This document shows positions 1-10,617 of a stretch of 64,000 bases of DNA, piece after piece. Source of the DNA: Pampus argenteus (taxonomy: Eukaryota; Chordata; Actinopteri; Scombriformes; Stromateidae); assembly GCA_036937835.1 (NCBI GenBank), contig CM072870.1, positions 23,102,001 to 23,166,000 on the forward strand, given 5' to 3'. Within the stretch, counting starts at the first letter, position 1; the number at the start of each line of letters is the position of its first letter. Position numbers and translations under genes: made by a program. The notes under the pieces are model-generated. The model searched no databases and was not told the DNA's origin. It worked only from the letters and a program-made list of their open reading frames with translations.

Positions 1-922
1 ATGTTAGTACTCACGAATCCAGGATTTGTTAGTGGGGCAGAATGTGTGCTAATGAAAATGGCGGGTGAGGTATCCGGTCACACACGAGGCAATGGCGAAG
101 TCACAAGAACAAGGTACAGCAGCAGCAAGGCTCGGCCCGACGCATCCAACCGCTGAATACACGACAGTATATCACAGCAGAGTACAGCAGAGTACAGCAG
201 GGTCATCGGTTGGAAATCCGTCTCTCTCTCTCCAACGTCCGTCTCCTTAAATTGAGCCACAATATCCAATGCTATTTCATGTCGAATTAGCTAGATATGC
301 AGGCACATTAGCACTGAATGCTACCGCTAGTTAGCATGTCGCTAAACGCATCACATTCAGTCTCTATTCACTATAACAGTTCGATATAGCACAAAATACA
401 GGCATACATATTATATTCACCTCTTGCAGGTCACACAGAAGTTTATATCAGGACCACGGGTAGTCGACCTCTAGGATTAAACTTAAATGCTTCCCACACG
501 AACGATGCCTTCTCTCTTTTCCAAGTGCGTACTACTCTCCACACTAACCTGTGCCACTAGTCCCGCCCCTTACACGCGACTCCAATTGGCTCGTGAGATC
601 CCAAATAACCAAAGGTATACCAGGAATGAAATGATTGACATAAGTGACAGGTTAGGTTACACAAACACGGCTTCTTCTCTTTTATATCTGATCACAGATA
701 TTTTACAATCAAAAGGAACTTAAAGACCTTTATATGAATGTATCTTTTAACTGTAAATAGTCTTATTTATTAACTGTACATATATTTATGCTTTTTAACT
801 AACACATTTTTTAAACCATTCTTAACTATTATGAACTCTATTTATGAACTTTTAAATACAACCTATTAATATACTGTTACTTTTTATGCTCTGTACCTTA
901 TGACTTTTTGTACAGGGCTACA
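1..922 (-). mobile_element. 3' LTR (partial) of gag-only LTR retrotransposon
   Basis: This block recurs at an offset of 3001 bases as 3002-3923. Reading the two copies side by side I see one substitution (g715 versus t3716). The right edge ends in CTACA (918-922), which on the minus strand is the LTR start TGTAG. The element lies on the minus strand, so this is its 3' LTR. Its left 616 or so bases, judged from the complete copy, lie outside the window. A purine-rich run immediately precedes it on the minus strand. Confidence 0.9.
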
Positions 923-2219
923 CCCTCCCTCTTCTGAATGTGTAGATGTCCTCATCACACCTCTTGTCTCTCTTCAATTTTGAAGGGTGATTCCTTTTCT
1001 CTTTAGGACGTTTACAGGACTCATCAGGTGGTGACTGAGGCTGTAGGTTGCTTCTCTGCTCTAACTGCGCTCTCAGTTCTTGAATCTGAGCTTGCAGTTC
1101 ACTTCTAGCGACCGATTCAGGTTCTTTCTCCTTTTCAGCTTGGACGGTGCGTACACGTTGGGGACGGTGTGACACTTGACTTTGTCTAGCTGACTGGCGA
1201 CCTTCCTCTTCGATTACTTCTCGTAACAGGTTCAAGAATGTAGGTGGATTACCACTCCGCTCCCTAATCTTCAACTGAAGCAACATGAGTTCAGAGGTGG
1301 ACCCTCTGAGAAGCTGCTCTAAACGAGCGCTGTTGGCAGCGCTAACAGATAAACCGCCTCCTTGTACTACTTTGACAAGGGATCTCTCTACTCTTCGTAG
1401 AAACTCGGACAGACGTTCACCAGGCTGTTGGTGCAGGGCTCTAAATGACAAGTATAGTTCTTCTGGGGACTCTACTGTACCAAAAATGCTCTCTATAGCC
1501 TTCATGTACTCATGTGGGCTAGCATCAGGTTGAGTCAGGCGGACAGCTTGAATGATTTCAAAGGCGGGCCCTTTGAGACTTTCCAGTATCCGACGTCGTT
1601 TCTCTTTGTCTGAGCAATCACCTTCCTCTACTAGGAGTGTTGCTTGCTCCAGCCAGTTGTCTAGGGTCTCTTCTCCAGCGGGAGTGGGACTGATCCCGGA
1701 GAATGTCCGTAGACGTCTGTATGGCTGACTATCAGGTTGCTTGTTTGTCCTACTCAGGACATCACCAACTGCACGGATGATGTCTTCAGGGTTACTGTTA
1801 CTCTCTTTGGTCTCTGTAGGAGGGCATAGACCTTGGATGTCCTCTAAGGTTCTCCCTTCACTCTGCAAAAAGGTCAGCAACTTCTGTTCAAAGTTGTCAA
1901 TCTGAGGCTCCTGGTAGCAGACAGTTTTCCAACCACTTCCTTCACTTAAAGGCATTAGCTCAGGTGGAATTCTAGAGGGGTCGATCTCTTCACGACACTC
2001 ACATAACACCATCAGCGACTTTTGTTGAGGGTGAAACATTCTGCCTCTAACTGCAACTTTTCCCAATGCTTTGATGGTCCCTGCTGTATCTTCAATGTCG
2101 GCTCTTGATGCACTTTCAGGCACTCCATATAACAAGAGAGCATGCTTTAAGTCTACTTCTTCTCCTTTGCACCAGTTAATAAGCTCACGCTGTGATGGGT
2201 TGCTTGTCGGGACTGCCAT
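918..2219 (-). CDS. PNMA-like Gag protein of an LTR retrotransposon
   Basis: Intact 433-codon ORF. Residues about 11-102 resemble the RNA-binding-like N-terminal domain of PNMA proteins (INWCKGEEVD, LLLYGVPE, RGRMFHP). Residues about 167-338 resemble the PNMA/Ty3-gypsy capsid: RRLRTFSG, the WLEQA segment, EKRRRILESLKGPA and FGTVESPEEL are the family's conserved blocks. Residues about 371-390 look like a short coiled coil, followed by a Lys/Arg-rich tail (about 403-420). I see no CCHC zinc knuckle, protease or polymerase. The ATG context (ACAGCAATGG) is favourable. The last codons are encoded by the polypurine tract, and the TAG stop lies within the first five bases of the 3' LTR. The likely role is capsid assembly and RNA packaging; this is inferred from family membership. 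It could also be a domesticated PNMA-type gene, but the LTRs argue for an element gene. Confidence 0.85.
   Translation of the reverse strand: MAVPTSNPSQRELINWCKGEEVDLKHALLLYGVPESASRADIEDTAGTIKALGKVAVRGRMFHPQQKSLMVLCECREEIDPSRIPPELMPLSEGSGWKTVCYQEPQIDNFEQKLLTFLQSEGRTLEDIQGLCPPTETKESNSNPEDIIRAVGDVLSRTNKQPDSQPYRRLRTFSGISPTPAGEETLDNWLEQATLLVEEGDCSDKEKRRRILESLKGPAFEIIQAVRLTQPDASPHEYMKAIESIFGTVESPEELYLSFRALHQQPGERLSEFLRRVERSLVKVVQGGGLSVSAANSARLEQLLRGSTSELMLLQLKIRERSGNPPTFLNLLREVIEEEGRQSARQSQVSHRPQRVRTVQAEKEKEPESVARSELQAQIQELRAQLEQRSNLQPQSPPDESCKRPKEKRNHPSKLKRDKRCDEDIYTFRRGRV
923..935 (-). other. Polypurine tract of the LTR element
   Basis: On the minus strand this reads AGAAGAGGGAGGG directly against the TGTAG start of the 3' LTR, which is where plus-strand priming occurs in LTR elements. 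It also lies inside the gag reading frame and encodes Arg-Arg-Gly-Arg. Confidence 0.75.
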
Positions 2220-2365
2220 TGCTGTACTTTATTTTAATCACTGTTAGTTACTGTTAGCACGTTACTTTTATACTAATACACTAAAGTTGTGGGGTCAAGT
2301 TACTTGTGTCTAATTTATTTCAAGAAATCTCAGTTTGTTAAAATAATCCCAGCAGTGCCTCCATT

Positions 2366-2384
2366 TTATGTAACCCAGGTCCCA
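2366..2384 (-). other. Candidate primer binding site
   Basis: The minus strand immediately after the 5' LTR end (CTACA) reads TGGGACCTGGGTTACATAA. A TGG start directly after the LTR is the expected primer-binding-site position. The rest does not obviously match a common tRNA 3' end that I can recall, so the primer is unknown. Confidence 0.5.
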
Positions 2385-3923
2385 TGTAGTTAAAATAAAA
2401 CTAGAGTGGTTAATACTATGAGACTGGGCCTGGGCTCGTTGTAGGAAAATACAACTGTTTTATGTTACTTTTATAATCTATACCTCTAATAATGTTTACT
2501 ACTTTGGAAATAATGACCACCACAACTGTACTTTAAATACAAAAATAATCCTTTAGCAGGTATTTATTAATATAGACAGAACAATAGCTGAATGATTTAA
2601 AGAATAAAATAAAAGAAATGTAATGCACAATTCACAAAGTTATTAAAGATGTTCAAAATAAACACTTCCTTTAACTTAAAATAAAACCTTTTTTATACTC
2701 TTGTAATAACCAAAACACTTTACTTTCCCAAATAAAAGCTTTTGTATTTAGTCATCAAAATAAATAATATCAATCCCTTTTTTAAAACCTTTAAGTTACC
2801 TTCAAAACTGTATTCTTTATTTCAAAACAATGCAAACTCAATATGTTACCTGTGGGCCCACACACATTCAGATGAAACACACTTAAAATAGCTTTTAACC
2901 GTTGCAGGCCTGTTAATTGAAGCTCGTGTGCGGTGGGGCCTAAAAACTGTAATGGCCGCTTCACTCAAAGCTGAGCACCAAATAAAAGCATATGCATGTG
3001 TATGTTAGTACTCACGAATCCAGGATTTGTTAGTGGGGCAGAATGTGTGCTAATGAAAATGGCGGGTGAGGTATCCGGTCACACACGAGGCAATGGCGAA
3101 GTCACAAGAACAAGGTACAGCAGCAGCAAGGCTCGGCCCGACGCATCCAACCGCTGAATACACGACAGTATATCACAGCAGAGTACAGCAGAGTACAGCA
3201 GGGTCATCGGTTGGAAATCCGTCTCTCTCTCTCCAACGTCCGTCTCCTTAAATTGAGCCACAATATCCAATGCTATTTCATGTCGAATTAGCTAGATATG
3301 CAGGCACATTAGCACTGAATGCTACCGCTAGTTAGCATGTCGCTAAACGCATCACATTCAGTCTCTATTCACTATAACAGTTCGATATAGCACAAAATAC
3401 AGGCATACATATTATATTCACCTCTTGCAGGTCACACAGAAGTTTATATCAGGACCACGGGTAGTCGACCTCTAGGATTAAACTTAAATGCTTCCCACAC
3501 GAACGATGCCTTCTCTCTTTTCCAAGTGCGTACTACTCTCCACACTAACCTGTGCCACTAGTCCCGCCCCTTACACGCGACTCCAATTGGCTCGTGAGAT
3601 CCCAAATAACCAAAGGTATACCAGGAATGAAATGATTGACATAAGTGACAGGTTAGGTTACACAAACACGGCTTCTTCTCTTTTATATCTGATCACAGAT
3701 ATTTTACAATCAAAATGAACTTAAAGACCTTTATATGAATGTATCTTTTAACTGTAAATAGTCTTATTTATTAACTGTACATATATTTATGCTTTTTAAC
3801 TAACACATTTTTTAAACCATTCTTAACTATTATGAACTCTATTTATGAACTTTTAAATACAACCTATTAATATACTGTTACTTTTTATGCTCTGTACCTT
3901 ATGACTTTTTGTACAGGGCTACA
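2385..3923 (-). mobile_element. 5' LTR of gag-only LTR retrotransposon
   Basis: Complete LTR of 1539 bp with matching short inverted ends (TGTAG at one edge, CTACA at the other). Bases 3002-3923 repeat 1-922. The LTR is longer than the 1462-bp interior between the two LTRs (923-2384). A moderately GC-rich block (about 3010-3260) ends on the minus strand in a splice-donor-like GTGAGTA (3015-3009), so part of the LTR may act as a transcribed untranslated exon. The host DNA on the right begins at 3924; the target duplication cannot be tested because the left edge is outside the window. Confidence 0.88.
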
Positions 3924-4801
3924 CCTATTTAACATTCATAAGCTGGAAACAAACATTTAATAAATGCTTTATAACACACTGTTATGTGAGCAGATACATT
4001 TTAAGTGTTTATTAATGTTCAGTATTTGTCAGCGATCATAAATTCTCCTCTGAAGACATATTTTTTATTTATTTATTTATATCATTTGTGTGGGAAGCAG
4101 CCAGTTACTCCTGTACTGGTGAAAATGGATACACGACGTGTCTTTACACGTTGATCTCGTTCCCATAGACGTGCACTAACATGCATGTAGCTGCTCTGGT
4201 CTGTATGCTAACGTAGGACCCAGATAGCACCGGATTATCCTCTCCCTGGTTTACAGAAGAATGTGGGAGGATGTCGCGTTCTTTAAGATAAAGTTTGGAT
4301 TGAAAGACAGTTTTCCAGAGACACAGTGTTCACTTTTAAATTCACAAACACTCAGATAGTGTCAGAAGAGGACAAACAATCACAGACACATCTTCTGCGT
4401 TGTGGTCTTGTGCTGATGAGTAATGAGGTTACGATCTGGTGTTTGTGCAGCATCTTTCTTCTGTGACTCATCATCATCCCTCTTCTGGTCACAAGCTCAA
4501 TGACTAAGCTTTTAGTGCAGTTCCTATCTTTCTTTTTTTTTTTTGACCGTGACCCTACTTAGTTTTAGCATCACATCCCGTAAAGGGATTTTGGGATTAA
4601 TAAGGCTGACCGCATTTGAACTCAAATATCACTGCGAGGGCCAAAATGATCAGCTTTGTTTGGAGTTCCAGCTGATACAGCACATGCTCAGATAAAAAGC
4701 TCTGTAAACATCTGCTGACATGCAGTGAAAATGCTCACTCACTCAAATTTCTATCACTTCCATCCTCACATCCTGTGTTTCACTTCCTGTGTTTCTATAA
4801 G
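3924..4801. other. Region between LTR element and tns3 start exon
   Basis: AT-rich sequence without a recognisable gene. It is either intron after an upstream untranslated first exon of tns3 or 5' flank. A pyrimidine-rich run at about 4757-4797 ending in an AG at 4800-4801 is a good acceptor for the start exon. Confidence 0.5.
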
Positions 4802-4974
4802 CATCCATGTGACCGAAATAAGCCATGGAAGAAACTCACCGAATCGATCTGACCTACATCACTGAACGCATCATCACCATATTCTGTCCTCATGAATGTC
4901 CCGAGGAGACGTACCTGCTGAACCTGCAGGAAATCATCCCCATGCTGCAGTCCAAGCATGGACACAACTACATG
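4802..4974 (+). CDS. tns3: tns3 exon 1 (start exon; coding 4825-4974)
   Basis: Begins after a pyrimidine-rich acceptor, with 23 bases of 5' UTR and then the ATG at 4825. Encodes residues 1-50, opening METHRID-like (MEETHRIDLTYITERII), a tensin hallmark, and ends after MLQSKHGHNYM at a GTGATG donor, phase 0. Whether the exon really begins at 4802 or extends further upstream is not certain. Confidence 0.85.
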
Positions 4975-7900
4975 GTGATGCTTGTTTTATTTTTCACTTC
5001 AGTCCATAAACACTTAAAACTATTAAAAAGGAAATTAACCCAACAAATCAGCGCATTACAACCATAATTCAAAAATGCTATTTATGATATTTGGTAATTG
5101 TTTTGCTAGCAGTGTGGCTGTATAGATGGAAATGTTGGGATGAACCATGAACATTCATGGTCCTGATATTCTTACAGTATTCCAGGTAATTCTCATTTCA
5201 CTCTCTGCAGCTTATTAACGTCTCACAGAAGAGTGACGCTCTGACGCGGATGAACCACAAGGTAATGATGTCACTCCACATGACCCGTCTGATTGGTTGA
5301 ATGTTGCCGTGTAGCGTGAGCTCTGTGCTTTGTGTGTCAGGTTTTGGACACAGGTTGGGTGGATCTCTTGGCTCCCAGCCTGGATCAGATCTTCAGTGTG
5401 TGCACGACGATGGAGAACTGGCTGCAAACACACCTGAAGCATGTCCTGGTGTTACACTGCAGAGTAACTATACCGTCTCAGACTCCTTCTTCTTCTGTGT
5501 ATTATAGGTGTGATATTTATTCATCCTGTGTATTTTTTGTGGCTGTCCTCAACAGGGAGGTAAAGGCCGGATCGGCGTTCTGGTGGCTTCTTACATCCAC
5601 TTCAGCAACATGTTAGCCAGGTAACACTGAAGCCATAAGCAACCGTCTAAATATTATATGAAGTAAGGATGATTAAGGAGCAGCTGAAGGCTAATAATAT
5701 ATTTACATTTATCAAACAATCAATATTTTAGCCTCTAGGAGACACTAGTGGCTTTAAACGATTCATTTTATTACTCTCATAACTTCTTCTTTCTTCTATG
5801 GTATATTGACATATCGCACATGGCTTTAATTATCAGTATTCTGTGTGAAAGGAAGTAGTAAAGTAAGTAAAGATAACTGTAACTGTGAAGTATTGACATT
5901 CAGTGTTGGACGTGTTTGCGGATCAAAGAGCACTGAGTGAACAATAGACAGAGTGAACAGAGGCTGATCTGCAGTGCGTCTCCACCTGGGACGACGCTTG
6001 ATTGAAGAGACTTTGAACTACACTGTTATTTGATTTTTGGGCAGGGATCCTGTTGCTGTTGGACACCAGTGAATTTATGTACTTTTAATTTAGCTGCTGA
6101 GTCTAAGTCTGCAGAGGACACACAGCGTTGTTGGTTTTAGATTCTCAAAGCAAACATGGCAGCCAATGTAGTTTGTGTGGTTACATATTGTCTATATGCA
6201 CATCCCTGTGTGGCTGTAATGATGTAAAAGGTCAGTTTGAAAAGGGGAAGTTGGTTTCCACACTGTTGGTTCTGCATGTGTGTGTGTGTGTGTGTGTGTG
6301 CTGTTCATGGCCAAACAATTGCCTCTCTGGTTTGTGACCATTGTCCCTCTGAGATATTTGCCTGTCTGAGTGAGTGCAGGTATGCAGCTTTGTGAATGGC
6401 TGTAAATCTGATAATGACACAAGGTCAGTTCTTTCACATTACACAACTGGTTTGTACGTTTTATTTTTACTTGTCCTGATTATTGGAGACAAATGACATT
6501 TTTGTTGGTGATGTTTACTGGATTGAACATTTCGCCAGCATCATGTCTTGTTCCTGATACTGTGGATAAACTTCACCTTATAATCAGACCTTTACATGAA
6601 CTTCATTTCTTCATATTTCTGATCTGGGACACTTTATTCTGCACGTTTATTCTTGCCTGGAGTAAAGTTTAGGATCTTTTACAGACAGGATGCTGCAATT
6701 TGGTATTATTAGAAAAAATGGAAAAAGATACTAAGTTGGTTTAGTTTTAGTAGTAGTTTTTTTAAGAAACAACCTAATGTACAAATATATATTTTTGTTA
6801 AAGTATAAATAGTCGGTCAGCATACCACCCTGAACACGCCCGATCTCGTCTGATCTCGGAAGCTAAGCAGGGTCGGGCCTGGTTAGTACTTGGATGGGAG
6901 ACCGCCTGGGAATACCAGGTGCTGTACCCCCTTCCCATGGGCCCACCACCCATGGGAGGGATTTAACGGTGCAAAGAGAGATGGGCGGCAGTCGGAGGCG
7001 GGGACCCTGGCGCTCTGACCCCCGGTTCCCTGCTGAAGCTGCTGCCCCCGCGACCCGACAAACGGATAAGCGGAAGAAGATGAATGAATGAATGAATTAA
7101 TAAATAGTCTGATTTATGAAGACGAAAGCAAATTAAGATCTACATAGGAAACCTAAATCAATCAATCAATCAATCAATCAAGTTTATTTGTCACATGTAA
7201 TCATATAAGATACAATCACAGGGGAAATGTAATCCCATCAGTTCCTTCAATTTGTGGATTTAAAATTAAATTTAAATAATTTAAATAGAGTAGAAATAGT
7301 AAACGACAAAACAACAATAATGAGACTCTTCTTCTTCAAGCCATCTTCTTATTTCCTGTTTGATGCACTGGTTACCTTGAAGCATACAAACAGTCAATTA
7401 TCCAGAATGAAACCCAGATGATTCTTTCTGGGTCTGGATGACATAATCTGCCCACAGACGTGGAAGCAGAAGTCTGCTGTCTTATGAACAGAACTGCATA
7501 TGTGTCTGTTTTAAACATATCTGGCCTCTAACGTTCTAGATACCACCAGAGGTAAAACAGTTGTTTTTGTACTTGAACCGCAGCATCTGAATATATCCGT
7601 CTCTCTCAGTGCAGACCTTTCTCTCGACCGCTTTGCCATGAGGAGGTTCTACAACGACAAACTCTCTGCTCTGATGACCCCTTCCCAAAAACGGTAAGTC
7701 TGCACGATTGATCGGGATCCCTGCAGGTCAAAGGTCAACTCTGGTTCAGCTCAAACCAATATTCAACCAACGGATTTGCTGCTGTGAAACATTTACCATC
7801 ATAAAGCTTCACGAGCACACTTTCATCAGGTTATCATGAGAGAGTTGTTGCAGGTAGACGACCTGCATTCATTTCTTTTTGCTCTCCAGGTACGTGTGGA

Positions 7901-10586
7901 TGCTGGAGAGTATGTTGAAGGGAGGATTAAGGATGTGCTCCTCTCCGTCATTCCTCCTCTGTGTTGTTCTTCACGCTCTACCCAAAATGAGACCAGATGG
8001 AGGTGAGCAGCAGATAAAAAGCAGAAGCTAGTCTACGGTCCCTTTCTACTAAAGATTATCATCATAGGAAACACTGAATCCTTTTGCCAGGCTAATTTGG
8101 CATCAGTAAAATAGACTAATAACGTTTTCCTGTGTTGTTTGCAGATAGAGGATGTTATTATTCATTTTGGCTTGTTTCTTCTGCATCGTTTCATGTCATA
8201 TTCTTGTTACCTGGTTTGCAGACATCAGTTTTAGCAGCAGTGACATTGTAATAATTTGGTCTCTAAAGCTTTAACTCTGCTATTGGTGGACGTATGAACT
8301 TATGTCTTCTGAACACTTTTATTTTTTTTCTTAGGATGTTGTCTCTTCCTGAGAGTCTACCAGAATCTACAAGCTGTTTGCACGTCTGCCGTCTAGTAAG
8401 ATATACATCATCTTATATCATAATTTAATGGTGTTGCATGCAGAATACATGTGTTCATTATTTCCTCCACAGCCATGTTAATGCAGGACAGACAGACCGG
8501 CTCTACATCGTCCTCCAGCCAGCTCAGCTGCTCAAGGGAGACATCATGGTGAGTATCATACGCTGTTTTTATCCTTTAGGTTAACAAATAGAGATCTTTA
8601 TTGCTAATACTAATTACTTAATCTGTAGAGGGAGCCAAAAGAAGCTTAATATGCTGTAACAATATTTATTTTGTCTTTGAATATTTTACAAATGTACTTA
8701 TTTAGGAAACTGAATATATTATAAATATATTGATCTTTATCTTATCCTTGTTTCAGGTCCTTTTTATACTTTATTTTTTATTTATTAAAGGACAAAGTTC
8801 AGCTGTGTAACTCATGTAATGTATGATATATATAAGCATAACCTACATAAATATATAAATACAAAATTATGAAATGAATAAAATGTAAACCACCAAAAAT
8901 AATACTTCACCTGTTAATGATCAGATTATTTGAATCACTCAGTATGTTTGATCCACTACCTGCTTTATCATTTATCATTTATCATCTTTTAGGTGGTTTG
9001 TTATGACAAAAGCAGCCGAACACGCAGCCGTCAGGTCGTCTTCCGCGTCCAGTTTCATACGAGCCTCGTGCACGGACACTCCCTCAGCTTCTCCAAGGCG
9101 GACCTTGACTCTGCCTGTGAAGGTATTATATAACCTGTATGTCACAGTCTGCACACGGACAACGCTTGTTTCAGCTACTATCACCATACTCCACCACTTT
9201 ATCAATCTTTATCTGTAACTGATAAATGCTTCAGTGTCAGTGCTCTACACCGTCCTCCAGTGTAAACACTACGCACCTGAACTAACCTTAGAACCTGAGC
9301 GCAGGTGTGAAGTACACATGGAAACACGCCCAGTTTTCCGTCCAGCTGTCTGATTTCTCTTGTTAATATTCCAGATCCTCGGTTCCCAGAACATGGAAAA
9401 GTGGAGCTGCTGCTTTCTGACAGCCCTGAAAAGATTAAAGGTAGATTCTGTTTATTGATGTGACATAAGCTTAATGCACCAACGTAAGTTGTTGGAACCG
9501 GATAACACAGCAGAGAATAAGAACGCAGGTTTCAGAACGTGTTTCAGATGTTGTTGGGCTCAGGTTTTCACATTTTTGCTTTTATTATTCAGAATACCAA
9601 GGAAATTCTCGGAAAAGAAAAAACTCATACTCATAAAACATTTCACCATAAAGAACATCTGTGAGTGATCTTTTAAATTTACACCACCAGATCCTGGACA
9701 GTCAATCATTCAGTTGTAGACTGACGAACTGAGACGAGCACTTTGATCAGACTGAAGTCACACAAGTGGAGACGTGAGACAACAAGTCTTGAAAATATTA
9801 ATCTGGAAAAATCCTGCAACCTTTAGGAAGTAAACATGCATTTATATTGTGAAGTCCCAGTTATTCATATAAAAAATACAAATCGTGTGACTTTTGCCCC
9901 AAGACACTTAAAAACAGTTTCACAGTTGAACTTTAAAGCCTAAAAGGTGCATTTAACTACGGAAGCCCTGAGGGCCAAGTGAGAAAAAAACTAATCTGAT
10001 CTAAATTACTTATTTCATTTTTCTAAATTACTTATTTTTACCTGTGAAACAGATAGAAATGAAAAATTTGGTAGTTGAATTTCTTTTTGTTTTTAATCGT
10101 TTGTTGTTGTAATACTCATTTTGACCACAAGAGGCTAAAGTTGCAACCGTGTTCTAAATATGACTAAACTTTACTGATCATTTGATCATAAACCATAATA
10201 CATTACTTAATCCATCTTTCAAAAATTCACAAACTGTTTTTACATATGAAAAACTTCATCATTAACAACACAGAAGAGAAAACGATTTAGATCAGACTTA
10301 GAAAATGGATCGATTGGTTTTCACTTCCATATTTACCAGCTTGAAGAAGCCTTCTCTAAATGTTTGGCTTGATTCAAGAAGAACTGGATACTTACAGCCG
10401 TTTGACCCTTGTTGCATACATACTGTATGTCGACCAGGCGTGACCAGTTCAACAGGGATCCTTATATTTGAGGAAGGAAGGAAGTCACAATAAAACAAAT
10501 AAACTCAACTTGCAGCAGAAATTTTTTTTCTTTTTTCGTTACTCATATTGTGACGTGTAGATTGGGAACCACTGCTCTTACTGATG

Positions 10587-10617
<31 letters not shown>

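Noticed and set aside
65..723. Small open frames in the LTR (61, 63 and 78 codons)
   Set aside because: They recur in both LTR copies, one end differs by a single base between copies, and none has recognisable protein features.
1..3923. A CRISPR array, operon or bacterial feature
   Set aside because: The long direct repeats are LTRs and the window is clearly vertebrate, with intron-rich coding sequence.
6815..6926. A 5S rRNA gene
   Set aside because: The 5S 3' end is missing and the head is fused to a SINE body inside a target duplication, so it is a retroposed SINE.
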